Part shown: in pieces, positions 43,377 through 58,401 of the stretch
Layout: each line of letters starts with the position of its first letter
Numbering within the stretch: the stretch's first letter is position 1
Source: Unio delphinus
Taxonomy: Eukaryota > Mollusca > Bivalvia > Unionida > Unionidae
Direction of reading: 5' to 3'
NCBI GenBank assembly: GCA_029339505.1
Contig: JAQISU010000041.1
Span: forward strand, 6,209,001-6,273,000
Length of the DNA stretch: 64,000 nucleotides
Position numbers and translations under genes: made by a program
Notes under the pieces: generated by a model
The model's database searches: none
The model's input: the letters and a program-made list of their open reading frames with translations, nothing else
Told to the model about the DNA's origin: nothing

Positions 43377-46300
43377 CAGTGTTACACGAGTTTGCACATG
43401 CCTGGATGCATGTGTTAGGACAAATTTCGACACGGCATCATGATTTTATTGTTGCAAGCCCCTGTCCGCCCCCAACCCTCAAATGGTCGATCTCTTTCAT
43501 GATATCAATTGAATACCATACCCTTTCATTCGTCTGTGGATAGTTCACACAAGACTATACAGCTAATCATTATGTTGATGTTTATGTTGGGTATAATTCC
43601 AATTCCCAACTCAAGATACAATTTACATGGTAGACAGAATTAGTGATGGAGAAAAAACCCGAGAGGAACACCGACACACGGGAAACTACTGGTAAACGTT
43701 CTCAGATACCTTCATGGAGATTGCAGTGAAATGTACAAGGCGATCGCTTTTGACCACTCGGCAGCCCAGGTTGTCATTATTTCTTGTCCTTATTTCATCG
43801 GACGATTGTTTGTAGATGCATTAAAAATAAAATCAACTACTTCAGTTTAAAATGTTACAACAATGTTAGATACAAATATATACCAGAAAGTTAATAATAA
43901 TTCGTGATAGAACTGATATGGAGTATCAGTCTGCATTTAAAAGCACCATATACATAGATTCGAAGGGTACAATACACTTTTCTAAATCTTCTTCTTAATG
44001 CCAAAAATAATAAAAAAAACATTTAAACCTACTTGAACTACTCCAAATAATTATGAATCCAGCACCTGTTGGTGGGATACACTTTACTTTTGTGTTGTGT
44101 GTCCATCCGTCCCAAGATATCTTAAATCTGAATCATCAACATCACTGAATTTAATAGGAATACTGGGTCGATCTAGACACTTTGTTTAGGCTTTGGTGAC
44201 GGTGAATTTTCAATTTATTTTGATGGACATTTTTTAGCCTAAAATCTTTTAGGCTGCAATTGCTATCATAACAAAAAATTCCATGATAAAATGCCTTAAG
44301 TATAACACAACCTTCAATTTCTGCCACACATCGTTTGAACTAGGTCCGAATAACACTCACACTTGAACAAGGGTCAGTCCATCTTTTATGTCTCGCCCTC
44401 CTTCTAGTAGAAACAAACAAGCTGACTGAATATCTCTCTTTGGAGCAGTTTACGAAACTTCTGGAGTATGGGAATTCAATAGATGGCAACCTAATTATTC
44501 TTGGAGATATCAATTTTCACTTTGACTGTCCTGGAAACCCATACACGTCAAAACTTCTAGATTCAATTCATGTTTTCTACCTTAAATAGTGAGTTAACGA
44601 ACCCACCCATAAACTTGGTCACATTTTAGACTGGTTTCTTCATTGACTTGATGATAATATTCTGCAATCCACTCTTGTATCCCACGAACTTGCATCAGAT
44701 CACCTCTGCATAATATGCCATCTCGGCGTATCAGTCCCTAACCCCCTCCACCTTTAGTTGCTACTAAGAGAAACCTCTGTATGATAAATAGAACCAAATT
44801 AATGCATGACATCCAAGAAAAACCTAACAACTTACTTACATCCTACAGCAGAACAATTCGATAACTGCCTGCGTTAATTGTAAAACATGCCCCAGCCACC
44901 AAATGCAGAGTATCAATAAAAAGTGTTCTCCATCGTATAGCAGTGTTAGGGACCAGCTTCGTACTGCTTAAAGATCGCCGAAAAGCAGAGAGGCTTTGGC
45001 TTTCCACCAGACTCACCATTCATAAACAAATCTATGAAGCCCCTAAAAGGAACGTCACAAACAATGTCCATTAGCAAAATTATCCCACTACAGTACTAAG
45101 ATCACGTAGAGTTCCAGCTGCAAAGAGCTCTTTTAGATAACTAACAAACTATTGTCAAGGAACAAATGTACACCACATCCATCAACCTTCTCTCCATTAG
45201 ACCTTCCGGACCTATTTGCAAATTTCTTCAATGACAAAGTTCAAACCATTAGAGATTCGCTTGACAGCACAATTTCAACTGATTCGTCACCATACAGGTA
45301 TGATGCAGAATTTCAGCGACAACCGTTAGGAGCATTTGAACCTGTTTCTATAGATTTAGTACGGACAATCGTGATGAAAAGTGCACCAAAGTCTTGTGAA
45401 GTTGATCCAGTTCCAACATCACTGCTGCTTGAGTGCTTAGACACAATTTTGCCTTCACTAACTGATGTTATTAATATCACTCTCACTTCGGGGGAATTCC
45501 CATTTTTTTTCAAAACTGCCATCGTAAATACTCTGCTGAAGAAACCAACTCTTAACCATAATGATTTAATGACCTACCGCCCAGGTTCTAATCTCCCATT
45601 CGTATAAAAAAATACTAGAAAAAGTTGTTATAACCCAACTTGTATCTCATTTGAATTAAAACAGTCTTTTTAGCAATGTACCACAGTATTGAAAATACTC
45701 TTCGGAAAGTATTGAATGACATTATCTCTGCTTTGGATAGTGGAAAGATTACAGTCTTCACCCTCCTTCATTTGTCTGCTGCATTTGACACAATAGACCA
45801 TGATATATTACTTCACCATCTCCAGCAGGTATTTGGCACTCAGAATATAGTCTTACAGTGCTACTTAGTCAACAGGAAACAAATTATATCTGCAAATGGA
45901 ATACATTGCAGTCCAGTTGATCTGTGTTGTGTTGTTCCACAGGGATCTGTTCTTGGATCTGTTTCATTCATTCTATACACTCAGCCGCTCTCAAGTGTAA
46001 TATACTAGTATCATCACCCAGTGTTTCACCAATTCTATGCTGATGACACCCAAATGTACAAGTCTAGCCAACCAACTAAAGTTGATGATACCATCCATGG
46101 CATAGAGAGGTGCATTTCTGATGTGAAATCATGGATGAGATGTAAGAAGCTGCAAATCAATGATGATGAAACTGAAGCCATACTGATCGCAACACAATAA
46201 ATAACACCAGCACCGACATTAAATTCTCACAGTCAGTACGAAACTACGTGTTAATCTAGACAGTACTCTCACATTGCACCAACATGTCATGAACATATGC

Positions 46301-47122
46301 AAGGCTGCATATCTTGAACTGAGATGCATCAGTTCCATTCGCAAATATCTTCCAGTTGATACCACTAAAACACTTGTGTGGTCATTATTTTTTTCAAGAC
46401 TGGGATTTTGTAACTCAATTGTCTGGCTCGTCTCAATATTTACTCCAGAAACTTCAAAAAGTTCAAAATACAGCTGCTCGGATCATCTTTAGAGTACCTC
46501 GATGAGAGCACACCTCACCACTGCTCGGTACCGTATAATGACTGTCAATTCGATACAGTATCAAACACAAAATGTTGTTTTCTGTGCTATGTTTCATTGA
46601 CGGAATTCAATCCAATATATCTATCTGGCCTCACCCATGTGTTTACACCAGCAAGATATGCTCCTTTTCTGACAATCGTATGCTCATTGTTCCCGCTATG
46701 AAAACGAAGTCATATGGGCAACGTTCTTTTGAATACCTTGGTCCGGCGACGTGGAACGAATTGCCCATTGAAATTAGACACAAAGACACAGTGGTCCCTT
46801 TTAAGGGTGCTCTTAAAACTCACCTTTTCGACTACCGGAACAAACGTAGAGACCTAATAATGTTTTGGATCTTATATGTTTTCAGCATGTTTTTATGTTT
46901 TCCAATTTCATGGTTTTCGTTATTTGTTTTTCTGTAGTTTATTCATATCATTATATATTTATAAAGCGCTTAGAGCTTCTAAAGATTAGGCGCTATACAA
47001 AGTCCTAATTATCATCATGATTAAACTCTATTAAGCATATTGAAGTAAAGAATACCACAGAAAGACAAATTCAAATTAATATGCATTTTTGTAAGTAAAA
47101 TAGTAATAATAATAATAATAAC

Positions 47123-47172
<50 letters not shown>

Positions 47173-50100
47173 ATTAATAACAATAATAAGTAATAATTGA
47201 ATGTGAGTGACCTTCGTTAGATTCTCGTACCATTTTAGTAATCTTTTGTTCCCCCATATATTTATATGTGTTTGGATCCCACCTCTTATTTTTATGCAAA
47301 ATGGTTAAGAAAAGCCATTTATAGATGAAATGAACTTTTGTTCAGTTTATTTGTATTATGTCGTAGATTAACAGGTGATTTTATTTTCATACTTTTTAAT
47401 AAAAAAACTTGTGAGCACGATTAAGCAATATGCACAAAAGGGAGACTTGTGCAGTTAAATTGATTTGTCTTTACATGTATATGCCGTGTTAAATTAATTT
47501 GTATTTACATGTATATGACCTGTTAAATTAATTTGTATTTACATGTATATGTCCTGTTAAATTATATTTACAATTAGAAGGAGTGAATGGATCTCTGTTA
47601 AATCGTTGGTGACTTGGTAATTTGTTTGCATTAAACATATGTATGTTACGTTTTCAACGTATTCATAGTAATGAAATAAGCACATTCTTTTTATAAGAAT
47701 ATTTACTGTTATTAAGTGTCAACTTATTTTTTTCCGACTATATTTTTTTAGCCTTCTTGTCGGAGCACCAAATCGAACTGGTGTAGATGGCATCAAGGGT
47801 TTTGGCGGGTTCTATGAGTGTGAGATTAATTCGTTTAGCCAACGAGGGAGCTGCCGGAGACAAGAAATTGTGGACTACTTGTGCCGTGAGTAATACATAT
47901 TGGTCCCTCACACTTTACTTACTTCCCGGTTTACTCTCACAGCCATGTATATTATTGTTCTGCTTATTATGTGTTGCTTATTATGTGTGGATGTATGTGT
48001 GTCTAATTTGGATTTTTAATGTTGCTTAAAAAAATTCTGTCATATCGCTATGAAGTCTGCAGAGTGGCAGTTTATGGTGATGTCTAGTACTGGGGTATCA
48101 TGCCGCAGACATGTAGCATGATGTCCCACGCAGTCACACTATCCTAACACTAGGCCAACACTAACCTCTTAATGGTAAGCGCCAATCAAGGCAAATGTTA
48201 GTACCATTTTTATAAGTCTTTGGTATGATTCGGTTAGGGTTTGAACCCGCGACCTCTCACATCTGAGATGGTGGCTCCGACCACAAAGTCACCAAAGCAG
48301 TCACATTTATATGGTCATTGATCACATTTATTTGGTTAATTTTTAAAAATATTATCTGTTGTTGTATAGTTGGTAGTTCTTTTCTGCTAAGAACCATTTA
48401 CAACTTTTCCTCAGTATAAGGCACCTCTATGTAACACATTCTCTTTTATAAGCTGGGTATAGATGTAGAACCCTTTTCATTATTTGACAATATTATTATG
48501 TATAAAATATCTCAGTATAATGTGATCTCCCAATAAAGCAGTCCACTTGGTGGTTCATGCAGTAGTATACAACTGTCATTAATAATTGCCTAAGACTTTA
48601 TTGTGTCTTTACAACTGTATTCATTAGATTATCCATATTAGAAAATTTCACATTCAATGCTACTTCAACTCTTCTCACTAGATTATCCCTACTACACAAT
48701 TATTGACCTTATTGTCTATTTCCAATTCTTTATATTATCCCTACTACACAATTATTGACTTTATTGTCTATTTTCAATTCTTTATATTATCCGTACTACA
48801 CAATATTTGGCTTTATTGTCCATTTCCAATTCAGTAGATTATCCCTATTACACAATAATTGTCCTTTATTGTCTATTTCCAGTTCGTTTTTATATTATCC
48901 ATACTAGACAATAATTGACCTTATTGTCTATTTCCAACTCATTAGATTATTCCTACTACACAATAATTGGCCTTTTTGTCTATTTTCAATTCGTTAGATT
49001 ATCCCTACTAGACAATAATTGACATTATTGTCTATTTCCAACTCATTAGATTATTCCTACTACACAATAATTGAATTTTCTGATTGTAATAGATTATTCC
49101 TACTGCATTTACTGTGCTTTTTAAACTCTAAGAAATTATTCCTGCTGTATTTACTTTGTCTTTCTGATTGTGATAGATTATTCCACTTGCAATTACTGTG
49201 CGTTTCCATCTGTAATAATTGGAGTATCTCAACTTCACAATAGACTTTACCTTGCTTCGCCAACTCTGCTGCTTAGAGTATCCATTGTACTGCAGATTTT
49301 ACCTTATTGTGCTTCTACAGTCCTACTTGTTTTATTATCCCTAATGTACTGTGCTTTTGGGGTTGTAGTTATTAGATTATTCCCATTGCACAATAGATTT
49401 GACTGTTTCTTGAACTCCTTAGATTATCCCCATTGCACAATATACTTTACTGTGTTTCTTGAACTCCTTATATTATCCCCATTGCGCAATATACTTTACA
49501 CTGTTTCTTGAACTCGTTAATATATCCCCATTGCACAATGTTACTGCCTTCCTCAAACTCATTTGATTATTTCTGTTGCCCTTATTCTCCTTTTCCAACG
49601 CTAATAATTATACTATCCCAACTGCACAACATACTTGATTGTTCAGAATCTCCAAATCTACTCATTAGGTTATCTATTATGTAAAAGTCCATGTTTTCTA
49701 TTAAAAACTGTTATTCATTAGGCTATTTATTATGTAACAGTCCATGTTTTCTAGTAAAAACTTTTACTCATTAGATTATCTATTATGTAAAACAATCCAT
49801 GTTTTCTAGTAAAACTGTTACTCATTAGGCTATCTATTATGTAAAAGTCCATGTTTTCTAGTAAAAACTGTTACTCATTAGGTTATCTATTATGTAAAAC
49901 AATCCATGTTTTCTAGTAAAACTGTTACTCATTAGGCTATCTATTATGTAAAAGTCCATGTTTTCTAGTAAAAACTGTTACTCATTAGGTTATCTATTAT
50001 GTAAAAGTCTATGGTTTCTAGTAAAAACTATTACGCATTGTTTCAGAGCACTTTCAGTATATAGTGAGAAATGTGGCAAAAATGTGTAAAGAAAAGGAGG

Positions 50101-53100
50101 TGGGGAGTAATGATTACATATATGTGTGAAGTTCTGATTGTTGTGAGAATCCTAGGCATATTTTGGTTTCATCTCCTTCCTCCTCACGTACAAATGTATT
50201 TGTATACTTTATGTGAATTCAGAGTGGTCACTCTTATAGTTTATGTATGAATTAAAAGTGGTCACTGATACATTATGTATGAATTCAAAGTGGTCACTGA
50301 TACATTATGTATAAATTCAAAGTGGTCACTGATAGATTATGAATAAATTCAAAGTAGGCACTCTGATACATTATGTATGAATTCAAAGTGGTCACTCTTA
50401 TAGTTTATGTATCAATTCAAAGTGGTCACTGATACATTATTATGAATTCAAAGTAGTCACTCTGATACATTATGTATGAATTCAAAGTGGTCACTCATAT
50501 AGTTTATGTATGAATTCAAAGTGATCACTGATAAATTATGTATGAATTCAAAGTAGTCACTCTGATACATTATGTACAAATTCAAAGTGGTCACTGATAC
50601 ATTATGTATGAATTTAAAGTGGTCACTCTTATAGTTTATGTATGAATTCAAAGTGGTCACTGATACAGTATGTATCAACTAAAAGAGGTCTGATACATTA
50701 TGTATTAGTTCGAAGTGGTCTCTGATACATTATGTATAAATTCAAAGCGGTCACTGATACTTTATATATGAATTCAGAGTGGTCACTCTTATAGTTTATG
50801 TATAAATTCAAAGTGGTCACTGATAAATTATGTATGAATTTAAAGTAGTCACTCTGACACATTATGTACAAATTCAAAGTGGTCACTGATACATTATGTA
50901 TGAATTCAAAGTAGTCACTCTGATATATTATTTATGAATTCAAAGTGGTTACTCTTATATTTTATGTATGATTTCAAATTGGTCACTGATACATTATGTA
51001 TGAATTCAAAGTAGTCACTCTGATACATTATTTATGAATTCAAAGTGGTCACTCTTATATTTTATGTATGATTTCAGATTGGTCACTGATACATTATGTA
51101 TGAATTCAAAGTGGTCACTCATACATTATGTATTAGTTCAATGTGGTCTCTGATGCATTTTTATAAATTCAAAGTGGTCACAGATACATTGTATATGAAT
51201 TCCAACTGGTCACTGATACATTATGTATGAATTCATAGTGGTCACTAATACATTATATATAAATTCAAAGTGATCACTCTTATAGTTTATGTATGAATTC
51301 AAAGTGGTCACTGATACATTATGTTTGAATTCTGAGTGGTCACTGATACATTATGTATGAATTCAAAGTGGTCACTAATACATTATGTATGATTTTAGAG
51401 TGGTTACTCTGATACATCTTGTATGCATTCGAAGTGGTTAGTGATATATCGTGTATGAATTCAAAGTGATCACTGATACATCATGTACGAATTCAAAGTG
51501 GTTACTGATACATTATAAATGAATTCAAAGTGGTTACAGATATATCATGTATGAATTCAAAGTGGTCATTCTGATTGTGTATGATTTTCTGTAATTTTGC
51601 AGATTTATTGATTTTGATTCTGTCCCTCTGTCTGAGGCTCCATGTATCTTCATATCCATCTGTCCCTACATCAATGCATTTTCATGCCCATCTGTCCATC
51701 CCTTAGTGCCTCATTATGTCCATCTGTCCATAGTACCCTTGAAGGGAGGATTATGGGAGGGTGGAAAGGTCACATTTTCATTGGTAGTATGGTCTCTGCT
51801 TTGTAATTTGAACCCCACCATCTGCACCACCTGAGGGAGGGTGGACATATTTAGTGTGATTTTGCAGGAGGATGAGATTTATATCCAGAATATTGTGGGG
51901 TGTGGTGAAAAATAAAAATGTGGATATTTGTGATGGCTTCAGCTCTTTTTAGTGAAGTTTTTATCTAAGATACAAAAATACTGCCAAAATAATTGAAGAA
52001 AAATAATTAAATATTATTATTGTTATTTTTATTATTTTAGAGAAATTGAAAACTCGATACAAATGTGAGGACTATCAGATGTTGGGGGCCACTATTGCAG
52101 TGAACCACAAGTATCAAGATGTGAAGTTCAATATGAATGTACCCAGGGTTTCGGTGTGTATCATTATATCATCATAAATATCTTGTAATTATCATCAATT
52201 ATTATGTTAATTAAGCCTTGTATTATATTACAGAAATTTCTGTTGATTACAAATGTATTATTTCACCATCACTCATCTCATTGTTGACTTGGTTTTGTCT
52301 GATTGAGGACTTTATTATTTAACCTCATAACTATAGTATACAATCAGTACTCACACAACATTATTGTATACTGTCAATATTATAAGATGTTACTGCATAC
52401 TATCAATAGTCACAAGATGTCAGTGTATACTATTAATAGTCATAATATGTTAGTGCATAATATCAAGTCACAAGATGTTAGAGTATGCTATTAAGTCATA
52501 AGATGTTAGTGCAGACTATGTTAGTGCATACCATTAATAGTCATAAGATGTTAGTGCATAACATCAAGTCACAAGATGTTAGAGTATGCTATTAAGTCAT
52601 AAGATGTTAGTGCATACTATGTTAGTGCATACCATTAATAGTCACAAGATGTTAGTGTATACTATTAAGTCATAAGATGTTAGTGCATAATATCAAGTCA
52701 CAAGATGTTAGTGCATACTATCAAGTCACAAGATATTAGTGCAAGATGTTAGTGTATACTATTAAGTCATAAGATGTTAGTGCATAATATCAAGTCACAA
52801 GATGTTAGTGCATACTATCAAGTCACAAGATATTAGTGCATACTTTTAATAGTCACAAGATGTTAGTGTATACTATTAAGTCATAAGATGTTAGTGCTTA
52901 TTATCAAGTCACAAGATGTTAGTGCATACTTTCAAGTCACAAGATGTTAGTGCATACTATTAATAGTCATAAGATGTTAGTTCGTAGTATCAAGTCATAA
53001 GATGTTAGTGTATACTAACAAGTAACAAGATGTTAGTGTATACTATTATCAGTCACATGATGTCAGTATACTCTTAATAGTCACAAGATGTTAGTCAATA

Positions 53101-54799
53101 CAATTACCAGTCACAATATGTTACTGCATACTATTAATAGTCATAAGATAGTGCATACTATCAAGTCACCAGAAGTTAGTGCATGCTATTAATGGTCACA
53201 AGATGTTAGAGTATCAGTGTTAGATTACCTATTAAGAACACTAAGCACATGCTATGGACACCAGAAAAAGTTCAAACTAATTGGTTGATAATAAAATTGA
53301 ATTGATCGTATATGACCATTAGGTCTGCATGTATTTTGATTTGGAATGATAGCAACACTGGTTATTTTCCACCTTTTCAGCTTTTAATGTGTTTTAGTTT
53401 TGTAGAAGTGGGGGTTTGGCATTATAATATTTACATAATATTTACAGTGCTTAGAGCCCTGGACGGCCTTAATCTGTCACATGCAGTGCATGCCATCAAT
53501 AGTCAAAAGATGTTTGTGTATGCTGTCAGTATTCACAGGATGTTAGTAAGTGAAAATGAGAGGTATGAGAATATGATACAGATAAATGCACAACATTCCA
53601 AACTTCTGGCTTAATGGTATGGCACACATGAGATCATGAACATTCCAAACAAATCTGGCCAAATGAGAGGTATGACACAGATCAGATCATGAACATTCCA
53701 AATACGTCTGGTCTAATGGTATGACACAGATCAGATCATGAACATTGCAAACATATCTGGCCAAATGAGAGGTATGACACAGATCAGATCATGAACATTC
53801 CAAATATGTCTGGTCTAATGGTATGACACAAATCAGATCATGAACATTCCAAACATGTCTTCCTAATGAGAGATATGACAACAGCTCAGGTCATGACTAT
53901 TCCAAACATGTCTGGCCTAATGACAGGTATAAAACAGATCAGATCAGATCTTGAATATTCCAAGCATGTCTGGCCTAATGAGAGGTATGGGACAGATCAG
54001 ATCATGAACATTTCCAAGCATGTCTGGCCTAATGAGAGGTATGACAGATAATGTCATGAACATTCCAAGCATGTCTCACCTAATGCGAGGTATGAGACAG
54101 ATCAGATCTTGAATATTCCAAGCATGTCTAGCCTAACGAGAGGTATGGGACAGATCAGATCTTAAATATTCCAAGCATGTCTAGCCTAACAAGAGGTATG
54201 AGGCAGATCAGATTATGATTATTCCAAGCATGTCTAGCCTAATGAGAGATATGACACATATCAGATCATGAACCTGCTGAGCATGTCTGACTTTTCATCA
54301 AGAATAATCGATCTTGCATTTTGCAAGTTATAGAGGAAAGTCCATTTGACAATTTTAAACGATATCTTTTCTTTCGCACCCACCCAATTTTTGACAGAAT
54401 AAATTCAATGCTGAATCTTTACCAAACTTTTTGCAGATGACTTAATTATGTTTTTCTCCAAGACCACTATTGGCTCATAATGGTTAGTGAAAACAAATTT
54501 TGTTTTTGACTGTTCCAGTTGATAGAGCATCTGCCTCATACGAAGAAACTAACTGGATTGAAACAAGTCAAATCAAAGACGTTTAAAAATGGTACTGACA
54601 GCACGCTTGTTAGGCACTAGGCATTAAGAGCTTAGTGTTAGAACTGGTCGGCCTTGTGTCAGGATACTGTGACTGGGTGGAACATGATGCTACCTATCTG
54701 TATCATCATGCCCCACTGCTGGACCATCACTATAAACTGTCACATTGCAAATATTATAGCAATATGGCAATTTTTTTTAATGCTACATTAAAAATCTAA

Positions 54800-54861
<62 letters not shown>

Positions 54862-57800
54862 AGTTTTGTAATCAAGGTTGGATTCTTATTTTCAAGTTGT
54901 CCGAGATACATATTTATACAATAATTTTCATAGGTTCAAACATTGAAATCTTTTCTCAGTAAGAGAAAGAATGAAATATGTTTTCACCACTGTTTAAAAG
55001 AATCAAATAAATTTGCTATGTTGGAATATCCATATTATTGACACAGAGGAAGAATATTTCTGTATATCAAACTTTAATGACTCTGGATTTATGCCGACTT
55101 CTAAAAATATCTCCCCAAATCAACCGAATGACGAAACATCTTAACTTTTTGCAAGCCATGCCTTTGGACCACTCTGGTGGCCTAGTGGTTAAGATGTCTG
55201 CTTCAGAAACAGAAGGTCGTTGGTTCGAACCCCGGCTGAGCCATACCAAATGCTTACAAAATGGTACTAACAGATGCCTTGCTTGTAGCTCAGCATTAAG
55301 AGGTTAGTGTTAGGACTAGGGCTGTCAAAAACCACGGAAAACTTACCCGGGTACCCGTTGCGCAGTTTAACGGGTACCCGGGTACTCGTTAGAACATAAA
55401 AGACATGTACAACCCTTGAGCAACAAATATTTGTCCCCCTAAATTATGCGTTATGCATAAACTAATATGGATTACGCATTTTTCGGTATATCCACCTTCC
55501 AAAAATTTTGTTTATATTAACATTCCATTAATCCCACAGACCATATTTTAGAAAAGACCGCTTTACGTAACTACAATATACGAGTACGCTTGTCCGTGGA
55601 CTTGTAGTTTCCTACAGTAACATATTCTATTTATAGCAAACCTTGTTCTACTTTTCCTCGCATTCTATTTATAGCATCTGTATGGCTTAGTGAGGAGAGA
55701 ACAAACTATATTTATTTATGTGGCTACCATATAATATGTCCAAATTATATGTACAACAACTTTTGGAAATTTGCTTATTGTCGATATCGCGTGACTGTAT
55801 GACCTAGGTTGCGAGATTTGTATAGTCACGTGACTAGGAGTGACTAGGAATGCAAATAGCCAGATCCGGGACAAATTTCAGACTAAAGGCATAACAAATG
55901 CTATGCTCACGATTTTTGAGAAAATAAATCATATTCCTATCGATTTCATGCTGGTATATCTCGATGAAAGATCGTTCAAGTTTGCTGGGCCGGCATGTAA
56001 GCTGTTACCCATGCCGACATCAAATGGTGTCGGCAAATTCCAACTTTTGGATAGGAAATGCGCTTTGACTCTACACCCCAACATGAATGTCCAAATATAA
56101 AAAATGGGGTGGGGAGAAACTCGGACTACTCAGACCAGTGTGCTGCTGCTGATATATAATATTTTGACAGTGTTGTCGACAAATTATTTTTGTGAATGGG
56201 TACTCGTCATTAATTTTCAATGCCCGGGTTTTTCGCTACGGTTGCGTACCCGTTGACAGCCCCTGTTAGGACTGGTCATCTTGTTGTCAGGATGTGATAG
56301 GGTGGCACATCATGGTACATATCTGCGGTATGATGACACAGTGCTTGACATCACTATAAACTGCCACACTGCAGACATCATAGCGATATGACTGAAAAAA
56401 TTGTTAAAGGTATGTAAAAATCCTAATCACATCACATCACAAGCCATAACTGTCTTACTTTGTTAAATCTCCTATATATTTAGTAATCCCTTCTTCCCCT
56501 GTCAAGAATCCTACTGAGAAGTGAAACATTGCAGTAATTTTTACAGTGTCTTTGCTTGTATACATTTCCTAAACCTCTTCATGATAAATTGTCATTAAAC
56601 TTATCATGAATCCATACAGTGCTTTGACAATTCATTATATGATTGGTTCAGTCACTCCTTTTGCCTTGAGATCAGGGTCACTGATACAAAAGACTGTGAT
56701 ATGGTTTTAGTTTTATTTGAAATTTGCTGATATTTTCTAACCACCATGATGGATTTTATTTATACCTTGCTTTCTTTGGTCTTATTTTGAACTGGAGGAT
56801 GACATTTCATTTTTAAACTTTTCTTGAGAATCTGCATTCAAGTCTAAGAAAATTTGCCCAATATTGATATTATGTTGGATTTGTAAATTTTTAAATGCAA
56901 ATGCTCAGTATTGATTGTGTATAGTTTTGTACTGTAGTTGTAGTTGAGACTGATATGGGCAAGTTTGCTGCTGCAAGGTCATTATATATGTACTGTTGAA
57001 TTTTTATATTGAAATTACTTTTCTCAAATGATGAAGAGTACAGCTATAATAAAACAAATATTTTCTTTGAATTAATTGCACAAAAACATGTGGTATAACT
57101 TGATACATGTTTGTGTATTGTTAAATCATGTACTATGTCATCAATGTATGAACCAGCGGATGTATTGGGTCCAACATGTACATTACAGCACCTTGTAATG
57201 CCCCATTATGAGAAGAAGAAAAACTTCCTGTCACAAAGTACATTTGTTTGGGATGCATGTATCACAAAATTGTTGCATAGTAATTATACACGTATGTAAT
57301 AATTTGACTGGTAAATTGAAAGTATTATGAATCTACTATGTACTACAGTACATGCAAAATTCAGAATTTTGAGACATTCACTTTAGGTTTGTGCTCCTGG
57401 TTGGAAATACCCTTTCCCTGAAAATTATGGGAAGAAATTTACCCTTCCAGTGGGAAAGTGCTACCATTTCAAAGAAACATGGCAGCAAGAGGAGTGTAAA
57501 GATGTTTATGAGTAAGTATTACAGTTCGTTCATGTTTTGTTGTCTTGCCTTAATTTAAGTAGAGTTGTCTTCATTTACAAGTCACAGCACAAGAAAAGCC
57601 ACACTTTAGTCATTGGCCACATTGTCAAAGAACCAAAATAGTACGGTGTGACCCAAGTGTAACATTTTCAGATATGAGACATATCTGGTGTGACTAGTAA
57701 AATTTCATATATAATTTCAAAAGCACAGAGACAGGTTTTGGCACAAGCAAACCCATCTTCCTTGTGAGAGCAAGGATGCAGGATATCCCTCAAGCCTTTG

Positions 57801-58322
57801 CTTCATGGCTGAAATGGGTTGTATGCTCGCTATTCTCTGACGTCTTACGAGATCAGATTCGTCTTACATAGATTACAGCTTATAACATTTTAATCCAAGA
57901 TATAATAGAGTTTGTTGGACTCTATGTACAGCCAACCTTCTTGAATTTTTATCTCAAAGATTTAGTGTCTCAGAAAAAAACCTTACATCTGGTTAGTCTG
58001 GTGGCAGCCGTAAGTTAACAGTTAGCCTGTTAACTTCGCTTGATTCTCTGGTGAAATTTTGTCAGTAAGAAGATTTCAATATTCATTTTTAATCATATTT
58101 TAAGGTCACAGGTCAATCACATGGGGCATCCAGCTTTCTTCCAGACAAAGAGAATCAGCATCTCTCCTCTTCATACTTATTCTCCCGGCATGTGATTTGG
58201 GAAGATATTTGAATAAGAAAGCATATTTTGAAGTAACTTGTTAGAGAATACTTAACCAATCACAATACCTTAAAACCCTCCCAACCACCCCACCAAACAA
58301 GTTTCCTTGTTAGTACCTCATT

Positions 58323-58401
<79 letters not shown>

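Noticed and set aside
43292..43543. A reading frame with a long Arg-Glu repeat.
   Set aside because: It is only the translation of the (GA)n microsatellite in an intron.
50457..50886. Repetitive reading frames on the minus strand (SVTTLNSYI-type).
   Set aside because: They are translations of minisatellite 3 and have no independent support.
52330..53215. Regularly spaced short repeats that could suggest a CRISPR-like array.
   Set aside because: There are no unique spacers; whole units are repeated, and the setting is a eukaryotic intron. The same holds for the arrays at 50210-51570 and 53560-54290.
55840..56100. An 86-codon frame inside the hAT-like element, considered as transposase.
   Set aside because: No BED finger or hAT dimerisation motif is visible.
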